48,802 nt of DNA from Treponema sp. (GCA_009784975.1 WQXG01000016.1:1-48802), one strand, 5' to 3'; shown: positions 38,588 to 46,806, numbered from the stretch's first letter. Notes: generated from the letters alone by a model not told the origin. A program made the numbers and translations.

Positions 38588-41500
38588 TCACTGTCCGCCC
38601 ATCAATCTCCCATCCGAGTCATTCAACAACGGATAACCCCTGCCTTCGATGCCTGCGAAGTTCCACACATTGGTAATACTGCCAAGACCCGTTTTTGAAC
38701 TGTCGCGGTTAAAGCCTAAAGTATCAATCCAGAAAGAATTAGCGCTAAGAAAATTATTAACTGATGCATCCGCGCCGTCCTTGTTAGTAGCAAGCCTTAC
38801 TGTGCGAGTATCGGTAATGTCGGTAGGATCATCGTCTTGATAAGTTGCACTCTCAAAAAGCCGTATACCGTTAAAAGCGTGGTTGTTGACAAACGTCAGA
38901 CCGGAAATTGGATAAACACCGCCGTACACACGCCCGATATTGTGGATTGAAGTTGCAGAAAAACCGGTAGCCGTAACGCTTGCACCAAGGGTTACACTGT
39001 TTTGAATTGTAACAGTGTTGAAAACCCTACCTCCCACAAGACCGCCGGCGTTTGTTTCGCCGTCAGCGCTTCTATGTGCTGTAACAGTGCCGGTTGAAAA
39101 ACAGCGGTCAATGTTATACGTTCCAGATGGGAGCAATCCAATAAGTCCGCCGGCGTTTGTTGTGCCGTTAGCGTTTCCGCTTCCCTGTCCCTGTACAAAA
39201 ACATTACCAGTACTGTAACAATCTGATAAGGTTCTACCTGCACCTACAAAACCTCCAACATAAAAACCAAAACCAGTTCCTTCCGCATCAATATTTCCAG
39301 TAGCATAGCAATATTGAATAGCAGCATTGGTGTTTGATTCTCCAACAAAGCCTCCGGCATATATTGTACCGTTGGTTTGAGAAACACGGACATCCCCTTT
39401 GGCATAACAATAAGATATATTGCCATCCAGTCTTGCGGCAAAACCGCCGACCATTTTAAAACCGCCTGTAGCAGAAACATTAAGAGGGTTTTCGCTGTAG
39501 CAATTACTTATTCTTCCAGCCGCAAAATAGCCGACAAAACCACCTGCATAAAAATTAGCGCCACTTTCTCTTTTGTTAATTTCAAAACCGTCCTGTATGG
39601 CAAAACTGCGAGTTACTGTCGTATCGGCACTGTAGGTGATACCTATTGCTCCGCCAATAAACAAGCTTCCGCCTCCGCACCAAACAGTTAACCTGCCCTT
39701 CTGATAGTCAACATCGTCAAGCAATGCTCCTGTAATACGGCCTGCAAATCCGCCGACAAAAAGACCAACATCTCCAACAACTCCTATTCCTTCATTGTTT
39801 TTTACAATAATCAATTCATTTTCCGCTCCTACTATTATGTTCCCTACAACACTTACTGCTTTCACATTAACAAGACTGCTTACACCATCTATGAGTCCGG
39901 CAATGCCGCCGATGTATAGGGAGTTGCCTCCGATAGTTGAGCTGACATTACCAAAACTGGTTGTTCCGCTATGTTTTACGGTTAAGTTAAGTCCGCCATA
40001 AGCGTTATTTATACTTGATGTGCCTGTCATTTGCCCAGCCATACCGCCGATGTGAATAGCATTTGTATCGCTTGTACCGTTACTGCCGCTAATACTGAAC
40101 GAACCTAAAACCCGCACATTGAGAAGTTGAGCATTTCCTTCTGCTGTTCCGGTTATACCACCAAAGCGGAAAGCTCCTGTTGGGGTTATGGTTACACTTT
40201 CATGTTCAGGTGTTGCAGGATTAGCTTCATACAACACAGTCAAATCACGAATAAAAGAATTTGTACCGCCTGCAATTCTGAACAAGCCAATGTCTGTTAT
40301 ACCTGTAAGATCACCGAAACTCCTAATCGTTACCGTATACCCATTACCGTAAAACTTGCCGGAGAAAGTTCCCGCAGGCGGTATCCATGAGGTTAATACA
40401 ATGTCCTCTGTTAAGGCGTAGACCCTGTTATCGACACCTCCGGCGGCTCCTGCTATTAACTCTGTTGCAAAATTCTCCTGCGTCAAAGGCACGATATTAT
40501 CATTGGTATTCATTCCCGGAATGTTCCAGATAGAAAACTCTCTTACACTGATTGTATAACCGCTAACAATGAGTTCAAGGCGTATCGTATATTTTCGTAT
40601 TTCACTTACTGTTTGCCCCTGCCTTACATTGCCGGTATTAGGTAAATTTACATCTTTTATAACTGCGCTAATGCCGTCATCGCTTATGTTTACAAAGAGC
40701 GGATTTAAGTATCCTCCGTCTATCTTATAATAAACATTAACTCTTTTTGTTTCGTCAGCGGAGGTTAAATAAACATCAACGTCGTCGTCTTCTACTATAA
40801 AAGCTGTTAATTCAATATCAATACTGTTTGAGTTTTCCGGGAAAACAGCGCTCCATGTATCAATTTCGCCCTGCGGTAAACCTGCCGATGATGTTGTCCA
40901 ATAAACTTTCTCTACAGTATTTTTCATGGTTGCGGTTCTTTGGGCGTTAAGAATACCGGGACCAACGGTCATTTCTATTTCTAAATTTCCGGGAGGAGGT
41001 CCGGGGTCTTCCTTTTTGGGAATAATCGTTACTGTATGGGAACCAAACCTGCTTTGATACTCAGGGGTTTGAAAATGATTGTTTAAATCGATATCAAAAT
41101 CACCGCCAGAGCCCGGTGTTCTGCCTTTTATCGTTATCATTCCATGAGTATCTCCAAGTGTCCAGGGCATATCCGGGTCAAGCTGACTGTTAAAATGAAT
41201 GATAACATCCTGCGTTACGTGCCATAATCTTTGCTGATTGCTTAGCGGTTCTGTACGGGTAACAAATGGTTCTGTTTCGCACCAGGGGATCAGAGTTACT
41301 GGAACTGTTGTATGTATTAAAAATAATCCCCTGCCGCCTCTTGGAGAAAGCACAGGTACTTTGACATCGATTATTTCTCCTATTGTGTTAATGTTTGTAA
41401 ATAATTGATTTATTGGTTCAAGTTGGTTATCTTTTCTATAGGTATCATCCAGCAATAATAAATTTTGCTGCCAGTCTCCACCAAGGTTTGCTTCCGTTAG

Positions 41501-42001
41501 GTCTGCTGTCGCATAAGCACGCCATTCCATAAAGTTATATGCGATATCGGGAATAAATTCCATTTCAAAGGGGCGCAAACCCTGTCTTATATCAATTACA
41601 TTTGAGATAGGTCCTGAAGGATTACTTATCCCCCAATCGCCCGGATAATCGACACGTACCGTAAGCCTCGTAGCATTGCTCCACGCAACCTCATCATCAA
41701 TCCTTTTCATAAAATCCGGATCAACATCGCAGCCAATGAACAAAGAGCAGAGAACAATTAGCAAAGAGCAGTTAACAGAGAACAGAGAGTAGTTAACAGA
41801 GAACAAAAAGCAAAGAGCAGAGAGAAATACCGGCTTTTTCCTAGTTTTTTTCATTATTCTTTGTTCTTTGCTCATTGTTCTTTGTTCTTTTGTCTTTGTT
41901 CTTTGTTCTTTTGTCTTTGTTCTTTGTTCTTTTGTCATTGTTCTTTGTTCTTTGCTCATTGTTCTTTGTTCTTTTGTCTTTGTTCTTTGTTCTTTTTTCA
42001 T
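38588..42001 (-). CDS. Giant GLUG-repeat surface lipoprotein with tandem-repeat N-terminus
   Basis: The product has 1137 residues. Translation most likely starts at ATG 42001, 6 nt after GGGGAG. It begins with seven 7-residue units (KEQRTKT/KEQRTMS) coded by a 21-bp tandem repeat, then KKTRKK, a long hydrophobic stretch and a lipobox (LFIGC, Cys91). The hydrophobic core is itself coded by the inverted form of the same repeat. ATG 41854 (MKKTRKK) is an alternative start without Shine-Dalgarno. The mature part has beta-rich domains (about 90-520), then at least eight GLUG-type repeats (about 560-1020: GGIAGLIDG, GGFVGYFAAG, GGFVGESN, GGLIGLLP, with CYA/CYS-TGNV between). These form a right-handed beta-solenoid, usual in adhesins and large surface proteins. 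The ligand is unknown. Confidence 0.8.
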   Translation of the reverse strand: MKKEQRTKTKEQRTMSKEQRTMTKEQRTKTKEQRTKTKEQRTMSKEQRIMKKTRKKPVFLSALCFLFSVNYSLFSVNCSLLIVLCSLFIGCDVDPDFMKRIDDEVAWSNATRLTVRVDYPGDWGISNPSGPISNVIDIRQGLRPFEMEFIPDIAYNFMEWRAYATADLTEANLGGDWQQNLLLLDDTYRKDNQLEPINQLFTNINTIGEIIDVKVPVLSPRGGRGLFLIHTTVPVTLIPWCETEPFVTRTEPLSNQQRLWHVTQDVIIHFNSQLDPDMPWTLGDTHGMITIKGRTPGSGGDFDIDLNNHFQTPEYQSRFGSHTVTIIPKKEDPGPPPGNLEIEMTVGPGILNAQRTATMKNTVEKVYWTTSSAGLPQGEIDTWSAVFPENSNSIDIELTAFIVEDDDVDVYLTSADETKRVNVYYKIDGGYLNPLFVNISDDGISAVIKDVNLPNTGNVRQGQTVSEIRKYTIRLELIVSGYTISVREFSIWNIPGMNTNDNIVPLTQENFATELIAGAAGGVDNRVYALTEDIVLTSWIPPAGTFSGKFYGNGYTVTIRSFGDLTGITDIGLFRIAGGTNSFIRDLTVLYEANPATPEHESVTITPTGAFRFGGITGTAEGNAQLLNVRVLGSFSISGSNGTSDTNAIHIGGMAGQMTGTSSINNAYGGLNLTVKHSGTTSFGNVSSTIGGNSLYIGGIAGLIDGVSSLVNVKAVSVVGNIIVGAENELIIVKNNEGIGVVGDVGLFVGGFAGRITGALLDDVDYQKGRLTVWCGGGSLFIGGAIGITYSADTTVTRSFAIQDGFEINKRESGANFYAGGFVGYFAAGRISNCYSENPLNVSATGGFKMVGGFAARLDGNISYCYAKGDVRVSQTNGTIYAGGFVGESNTNAAIQYCYATGNIDAEGTGFGFYVGGFVGAGRTLSDCYSTGNVFVQGQGSGNANGTTNAGGLIGLLPSGTYNIDRCFSTGTVTAHRSADGETNAGGLVGGRVFNTVTIQNSVTLGASVTATGFSATSIHNIGRVYGGVYPISGLTFVNNHAFNGIRLFESATYQDDDPTDITDTRTVRLATNKDGADASVNNFLSANSFWIDTLGFNRDSSKTGLGSITNVWNFAGIEGRGYPLLNDSDGRLMGGQ
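41738..41824. repeat. Family A repeat inside the lipoprotein signal sequence
   Basis: On the plus strand this reads AACAAAGAGCAGAGAAC, GCAAAGAGCAGTTAACAGAG and similar units. On the coding (minus) strand it yields the hydrophobic CFLFSVNYSLFSVNCSLL part of the signal peptide. Confidence 0.85.
41855..41999 (-). repeat. 21-bp in-frame tandem repeat (seven units)
   Basis: On the coding strand the unit is AAAGAACAAAGAACAAWGASM (21 bp), repeated seven times with only a few changes. It translates as K-E-Q-R-T-(K/M)-(T/S), without breaking the frame. It belongs to family A but is inverted relative to the copy at 41738-41824. Confidence 0.9.
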
Positions 42002-42024
42002 TGTTATCTCCCCTTTTTTTAGCA

Positions 42025-42060
42025 AATTGGGAATTTAAACGTCCCTTTAAATTCCCAATT
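42025..42060. repeat. Family E hairpin, copy 1
   Basis: AATTGGGAATTTAAA (42025-42039) and TTTAAATTCCCAATT (42046-42060) form a perfect 15-bp inverted repeat around CGTCCC. An inverted related copy is at 42231-42258. Confidence 0.85.
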
Positions 42061-42150
42061 ACTTGCTGATTTTATGGGGTAAACCATACATCCGGCGTGG
42101 GCAGAAAATAGTTGTTATGTTCATTAAAACCAACATTTTATAGAGGTAAC

Positions 42151-42218
42151 TTGACTTTTTTTATTAAAATAATGCTATAATGAAATGAAATTAATCCCCG
42201 CGTCTGGCGGGATTTTTT
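42151..42218 (+). ncRNA. Candidate very short transcript: promoter directly followed by terminator
   Basis: TTGACT (42151-42156) and TATAAT (42176-42181) with a 19-bp spacer are followed only 15 bp later by a hairpin, CCCGC (42197-42201) with GCGGG (42207-42211), and six T (42213-42218). A transcript of only about 30 nt is expected. No gene lies within 42062-42230. The unit is flanked by the two inverted family E hairpins. Expression is unproven. Confidence 0.35.
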
Positions 42219-42230
42219 CGGGCTAAAATC

Positions 42231-42258
42231 GGGAATTTAAAGGGACATATAAATTCCC
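42231..42258. repeat. Family E hairpin, copy 2
   Basis: GGGAATTTA (42231-42239) and TAAATTCCC (42250-42258) flank AAGGGACATA. It is the inverted counterpart of copy 1 (shared GGGAATTTAAAGGGAC) and contains the last codons and stop of the GH3 gene. Confidence 0.8.
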
Positions 42259-43505
42259 ATCCGTAATTTTTCATATATTATCCGTGTTACTGCTTCTGTT
42301 AGCCTTTCCCGGGAAAGCTCTCCTGTTTCCAGGGCAGAAAGGAGCGCTTTGTGGGTGTTTCTTAAATCTCTTGGCCAGACCAGAATCATGTCGGCTCCCG
42401 CAGCGACAGACTGTACTGCGGCTGTTTCCGGTTTTATGTTGCCTGCTGCCGCCATAAAAAAATCATCGCTAATTATTATTCCGCTAAATCCCAAATCGTC
42501 TCTTAGCCAGTTTTGCATAATAACAGATGATAGGCTTGCTATTTTATCATCCATAACCGGAACAAGAGAATGAGCTGCCATAATGGCTCTTGCGCTGTTT
42601 TTTTTAATTAAATATTTAAACGGGAAAGTCAGCTCTTCCAGAGCTTCCCTGTCTTTATCAATTACAGAAAGTGAATAGTGCGGGTCAGATCCCGCGCTGC
42701 CGGGAAAATGTTTTACAACACATAAAACTCCCGCGCTCTCCATGCCGCGGATAAACGCGTGGGAAGCTTCCGCTGTAAAAAGCGGATCCGGTCCGTATGA
42801 GCGGCTTTTTAAAAAAACACGGTTATCATCTGTTAAAAACTCTGCTATGGGAGCAAAGTTCAGGTTTACGCCGAAATTGTTAATTGCAGCTGCGGCTTTT
42901 AAACTGTCCTTTTCTATTTTTTCAAGAGCGGCTTCTTTTCCTTCATTTTCAAAATATTCCCAATAGTAAGATGCGGGATGAAGGTCTGCGACACCGCGAT
43001 TGAAACGGTTTACAGAACCTCCTTCATGATCAACGGCGACAAACGGAGAAATACCGGAAACTTCATTTATTAGAGCTACAGTCTCACTGATTAGCGAGTG
43101 AATTGCATTATTTGGTGTATCAAGGTTATACCTGAAAAGCATAACACCGCCTGCGGGTACGTCTTCCAAAAAAGGTTTAAAATAACCGGGAAGCGCCCCC
43201 CTGCCGTCAATACCGCTTATTATCACCTGAGCCGCAAGAATAGAATCATCCAAAGAAGAGACAATTTCAAAAGCAAGTTCAAACAAAGGATCGATTAAAA
43301 CCCCTTCGCTAACCTCAGCAAAATCATGACTAATATCTTTTTGCCTAAAACACCCCAAAAAAATCAAAACACAAGTTAATAAAACAATAATAAAAAATAA
43401 AAACAAGTTCGTTCCTGTTCGTGTGGTTCGTGGTAAAAATTTATTCGTGTCTGTTCGTGTGGTTCGTGGTAAATTCTTCATTCGTGGTAAATTCTTCATC
43501 ATCAT
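42237..43505 (-). CDS. GH3 glycosidase (beta-N-acetylhexosaminidase-like), lipoprotein with repeat-derived N-terminus
   Basis: An exported GH3 enzyme of 422 residues. The barrel shows VDHEGGSVNRF, NLNFAPIAEF, the KHFPGSAGSDPH loop with the NagZ-type His, and the nucleophile Asp in ISDDFFMAA. These point to beta-N-acetylglucosaminidase or a related activity on peptidoglycan or chitin. The signal region ends at lipobox IFLGC (Cys52). Before it, residues 4-33 are coded by an 18-bp duplication (MKNLPR twice) and two family B repeats (LPRTTRTDTNK, LPRTTRTGTN). The listed start directly follows the stop of the upstream gene (TAGATG), without a clear Shine-Dalgarno. A TTG just before the hydrophobic core, with AGGA upstream, is another possible start. 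The last residues (GIYMSL) are coded by a family E hairpin. Confidence 0.88.
   Translation of the reverse strand: MMMKNLPRMKNLPRTTRTDTNKFLPRTTRTGTNLFLFFIIVLLTCVLIFLGCFRQKDISHDFAEVSEGVLIDPLFELAFEIVSSLDDSILAAQVIISGIDGRGALPGYFKPFLEDVPAGGVMLFRYNLDTPNNAIHSLISETVALINEVSGISPFVAVDHEGGSVNRFNRGVADLHPASYYWEYFENEGKEAALEKIEKDSLKAAAAINNFGVNLNFAPIAEFLTDDNRVFLKSRSYGPDPLFTAEASHAFIRGMESAGVLCVVKHFPGSAGSDPHYSLSVIDKDREALEELTFPFKYLIKKNSARAIMAAHSLVPVMDDKIASLSSVIMQNWLRDDLGFSGIIISDDFFMAAAGNIKPETAAVQSVAAGADMILVWPRDLRNTHKALLSALETGELSRERLTEAVTRIIYEKLRMGIYMSL
43405..43500. repeat. Family B repeats (two copies plus fragments)
   Basis: GTTCGTGTGGTTCGTGGTAA occurs twice (43419-43438 and 43454-43473), followed by the fragment TTCGTGGTAAATTCTTCAT in tandem. 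All are in frame in the 5' part of the GH3 gene on the minus strand. Confidence 0.85.
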
Positions 43506-44441
43506 CTATATTTTAGGCAATTTTTTAAGAAATTCCAAAAGAGGATCATACCAGGGTTTGGAAGCATCTCTCTGTGAAAGAAAAGAACGGTACAAAGACA
43601 TTATATGTTTTTTTATAATTTCCTGATCCTCATCACTAATTTTTATCTTTGGAGAGGCGGCAGGATGAACCCTGGGAAACACCTCAGGCAATGCCCCGGA
43701 AACTTTCTCTTTAGCATCGGAAGCCGGAGAAAAAAGAAGATTGATAAATTCTTCCGCTTCTTTGGGCGGAAAATGTTCGGGGCTAAAACAGGTCATCGCG
43801 TATAAAGCTGTCGGAACACAATTTACACTGTGCTGTTTTACAAAAAGAATTGCCCGGCTAATCGCAAGCGCTCCCTGTTTCATCACTTCTATCTGATCTT
43901 TATATTTTTCTTCAACTCCCAATTCTTTCGCGGCAGCAATAAATTGTTTGTATGTATGAATCACAACCATAACATGAAGGCTGGGTATACACATAAGGTG
44001 AGGGTCAACCAGATGAATCAGTAAAAAACGCGCTCTTGCTATATAAAACGGGCGTTTAGTGGTAGAAAAGTTTTTAGTGTAAACTTCCGCGGCATAAGCA
44101 TACAAATCGCCTATCGATTTAATAAAATCCGCTATTATTTTATAGGCTTTTCGCCCGTAACGGCGGAGGTAAAACGATAACATTCTAATCCAAAACTGGG
44201 TAAAATCGATATATATCGTAATCCATGACGGCGTAAACGGTATCTTCCCGTCAATTTCATGATCTGCTTTGGAAACCGGGATCCTTCCCGGCAAAAAAGC
44301 GGCAATATGCTGACGAAGGAAAAAATTGCAGAAAATTGATGATACTGTCCGGCAGGAAACAGGGCGTAATTGCGGCGTTAAAAAACATTTATAAAAAGCA
44401 TATACCGTAGATTCACCATAAATGCCCTCGCTCTTTCTCAT
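43506..44441 (-). CDS. Conserved-looking protein with PAP2-phosphatase-like motifs
   Basis: The product has 311 residues from ATG 44441 (the open frame extends to 44492 with weaker starts). I do not recognise it as a named protein. Three motifs occur in the order found in PAP2 acid phosphatases: K-x6-RP (K123 to R130-P131, KNFSTTKRP), PSLH for PSGH (153-156) and SR-x7-H (S195, H204). The third motif is longer than the usual SR-x5-H-x3-D and lacks the Asp. There is no signal peptide; several hydrophobic helices could be membrane segments. It may act on a lipid phosphate or related substrate, or be a degenerate homologue. It lies 3 nt before the GH3 gene, with likely coupling, and is divergent from efp. 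Confidence 0.6.
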   Translation of the reverse strand: MRKSEGIYGESTVYAFYKCFLTPQLRPVSCRTVSSIFCNFFLRQHIAAFLPGRIPVSKADHEIDGKIPFTPSWITIYIDFTQFWIRMLSFYLRRYGRKAYKIIADFIKSIGDLYAYAAEVYTKNFSTTKRPFYIARARFLLIHLVDPHLMCIPSLHVMVVIHTYKQFIAAAKELGVEEKYKDQIEVMKQGALAISRAILFVKQHSVNCVPTALYAMTCFSPEHFPPKEAEEFINLLFSPASDAKEKVSGALPEVFPRVHPAASPKIKISDEDQEIIKKHIMSLYRSFLSQRDASKPWYDPLLEFLKKLPKI

Positions 44442-44545
44442 AATAAAACAATACCAATATTTATAAATAGTTGCTAGACGGATACTTCCCACTCTGCCCT
44501 ATTTTTGCTAAACTCTTTCCAATACTTAAAAACAAGAGGTTTACA

Positions 44546-45109
44546 ATGATTCGAGGCGGAGATATAACAAAAGGAACATGCTTAATTCAAAAGGGACAGC
44601 CCTATCTGGTTGTAGACAGGGAATTTCACACTCCGGGCAAGGGAACTGCCGTTGCAAGGGTAAAAATGAAAAGTATAAGGGATGGCTCTGTTTTGACCCT
44701 CACTATCCCCACTCAGCAGGAAGTCGAAGACGCGCAGGTTGAACTTCGCTCCAGCCAGTATCAATACGCGGATCAGGATTTCTATCACTTTATGGACAAC
44801 AAGTCATTTGAACAGTACGAAGTGCCTATAACAGATCATCCCGACAAAAATTTATACCTGCAAGAAGGTAATTCTTACCAGATAATTATATGGGAAGGAA
44901 AAGTTATTGATATTCAAATCCCCTACAAGGTAGTTTTTACTGTAGCGGAAAGCGAAAACTATATTAAAGGCGACACCGCAACGGGAGCCACGAAACCCGT
45001 TAAAACCGAAACCGGCTTAACCGTTCGTGTCCCGCTATTCATTAAACAGGACGAAAAAATCCTCGTAAACACAGAAACCAACGAATACGTGGAAAGAGTT
45101 AATAACTAA
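44546..45109 (+). CDS. efp: Elongation factor P
   Basis: A ribosome-binding translation factor that relieves stalling at polyproline. Its 187 residues fit the family: an N-terminal KOW-like domain (1-65) with Lys32 in the tip loop (TPGKGTAV), then two OB-like domains ending in VRVPLFIKQDEKILVNTET. Lys at the tip points to EpmA-type lysylation or no modification, rather than arginine rhamnosylation. I start at ATG 44546 after GAGG; the open frame to 44471 has no such site. Its 3' end meets a bidirectional hairpin made of family A repeat. Confidence 0.95.
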   Translation: MIRGGDITKGTCLIQKGQPYLVVDREFHTPGKGTAVARVKMKSIRDGSVLTLTIPTQQEVEDAQVELRSSQYQYADQDFYHFMDNKSFEQYEVPITDHPDKNLYLQEGNSYQIIIWEGKVIDIQIPYKVVFTVAESENYIKGDTATGATKPVKTETGLTVRVPLFIKQDEKILVNTETNEYVERVNN

Positions 45110-45160
45110 AGAACAGTGAACAAAGCATCAACTGTTCTTTGTTCTTTGTTCTTTGTTCTT
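45108..45160. terminator. Bidirectional hairpin made of family A repeat
   Basis: AAAGAACAGT (45108-45117) pairs perfectly with ACTGTTCTTT (45131-45140) and is followed by GTTCTTTGTTCTTTGTTCTT. It fills the 50 bp between the convergent efp and symporter genes and shares bases with the efp stop codon. It probably ends transcription from both sides, although T runs are broken by other bases. Confidence 0.55.
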
Positions 45161-46731
45161 TAGCCTAAATCGTTCTTTATTTTTACGCTTACTTTTTCTT
45201 CGTAGCATGAGAAACAATGTTCAACTGCTTCTTTGGGAGGCGCTTTGGATATCAAACTCACCAAAGGAACGATTATTAGACCTGCCAGCATACAGAATGC
45301 CGCCGCGTTAATAGGCGACTGTATAATCGGCGGGAACATCGGCCTGAAAAAGATATTAAGCGTCATAACACCTGAACTGAAAATAAAACTGCACCAGACC
45401 GACAGTTTACTTGTCCGCTTCCAGTAAAGTCCGTAAAGGAACGGAGCAAGGAATGAACCTGCAAGAGCTCCCCATGAAATTCCCATAAGCTGGGCAATAA
45501 ATATAACGCCTCCCTTGTAATTGGCTATTGCTATCACGGAAGATAAAATAATAAAAACTACTATCAGAATACGGATTATAATAAGCTGTTTTTTATCGCT
45601 CATATTTTTGAAAACATGGCCCCGTAAAAAGTCCAGAGTCAATGTTGAAGAAGATGCCATAACTAATGAAGAAAGCGTTGATATCGATGCCGCGAAAACA
45701 AGAACGACTACAAGGACTATCATTACTTCGCTCATTCCGGAAAGAATACCGGGGACGATGGCATCATAAATGACGCTGCCGTTTTCTCTGTAAATATCCA
45801 TGTTTGAGTACAAACGTCCGAAACTGCCTATGAAATAACAGCCGCCCGCTATGATAACCCCGAAAACAGTGGAAACAATCGCGCCTTTTGTAATCATATT
45901 TTCGCTTTTGATGGAATAAAACCTTGCGACCATTTGCGGCAAACCCCACGCCCCAAGAGAAGTAAGTATAATAACACCTAACAATGATATTGGATCGGGA
46001 CCAAAAAATGATGTAAAAACACCGGGCGCTTCGATAAGCGGTCCTCCTGTTGGCCCTATTTTCGCGGTTTCAGCGGGAATAGCGGCAAGTTTACCCAATG
46101 CCTCCGTTAAGCCGCCGTTGGTCTTGAGTACTACGGCGATAATCGCGGAAATACCGATTAACATGATCGTACCCTGAATAAAATCATTAACCGCTGTCGC
46201 GAAGTATCCGCCCGCTACAACAAAAATCGCGGTTAAAATCCCTATGGCTATAATACAATATTCAAAAGGTATACCGAACGCCATTCCAAAAAGCCTTGAG
46301 AGCCCGTTATATAACGAAGCGGTATAAGGGATAAGAAAGATAAAAACGATGATTGACGCGCCTATTTTTAAAGCGTTTGACATATAGCGGAATCCGAAAA
46401 ATTCCGGCATTGTCGCGCTTTTTAAATGATTGGTCATAACCCGGGTACGTCTGCCGAGTATGAACCATGCCATAAGAGAGCCGATAAACGCGTTACCAAG
46501 CCCTATCCATACTGCCGCTGTTCCGAATCTCCAGCCAAACTGACCTGCAAATCCTACAAATACTACAGCGGAGAAATAAGTCGCGCCGTAAGAAAATGCC
46601 GAAAGCCAGGGACCGACATTCCGTCCGCCCAGTACAAAATCATTTACACTGCCGGCTCTTTTTCTGAAATAAAGACCGACAAAGATCGTCACCGCGAAAA
46701 ACACAAGAAGAAGCAATACTTTTACAACCAT
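45160..46731 (-). CDS. Sodium:solute symporter family transporter
   Basis: An inner-membrane secondary transporter of 523 residues with about 13 membrane segments. The SSS signature is visible: FVLGGRNVGPWLSAFSYGAT, then FGWRFGTAAVWIGLGNAF near the N-terminus and GGYFATAVNDFIQGTIMLIG in the middle. It is closest in look to PutP-type proline or related organic-acid carriers, but the substrate cannot be assigned. A promoter (TTGACT, TAAATT) precedes it. It is divergent from an IorA-like gene and shares an unusual array of repeats with it. Coregulation would fit uptake of an amino acid or 2-oxo acid used by that enzyme. Confidence 0.92.
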   Translation of the reverse strand: MVVKVLLLLVFFAVTIFVGLYFRKRAGSVNDFVLGGRNVGPWLSAFSYGATYFSAVVFVGFAGQFGWRFGTAAVWIGLGNAFIGSLMAWFILGRRTRVMTNHLKSATMPEFFGFRYMSNALKIGASIIVFIFLIPYTASLYNGLSRLFGMAFGIPFEYCIIAIGILTAIFVVAGGYFATAVNDFIQGTIMLIGISAIIAVVLKTNGGLTEALGKLAAIPAETAKIGPTGGPLIEAPGVFTSFFGPDPISLLGVIILTSLGAWGLPQMVARFYSIKSENMITKGAIVSTVFGVIIAGGCYFIGSFGRLYSNMDIYRENGSVIYDAIVPGILSGMSEVMIVLVVVLVFAASISTLSSLVMASSSTLTLDFLRGHVFKNMSDKKQLIIIRILIVVFIILSSVIAIANYKGGVIFIAQLMGISWGALAGSFLAPFLYGLYWKRTSKLSVWCSFIFSSGVMTLNIFFRPMFPPIIQSPINAAAFCMLAGLIIVPLVSLISKAPPKEAVEHCFSCYEEKVSVKIKNDLG

Positions 46732-46776
46732 AAAAACACCTTTTTTAGGGGAACCCCCCGGATAAATATCAGCTTA

Positions 46777-46806
46777 AATTTACTTTTTTTTTATTGTTTT
46801 AGTCAA
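46777..46806 (-). promoter_or_regulatory. Promoter of the symporter gene
   Basis: On the minus strand TTGACT (46806-46801) and TAAATT (46782-46777) are spaced by 18 bp. Confidence 0.5.

Noticed and set aside
38419..38676. 85-codon frame after the porin-like gene
   Set aside because: It overlaps repeats and the end of the GLUG gene and has no protein-like composition or ribosome binding site.
41855..41999. Possible CRISPR or plain non-coding repeat
   Set aside because: There are no spacers, and the 21-bp units keep an open frame behind a good ribosome binding site, so an in-frame coding repeat is the better reading.
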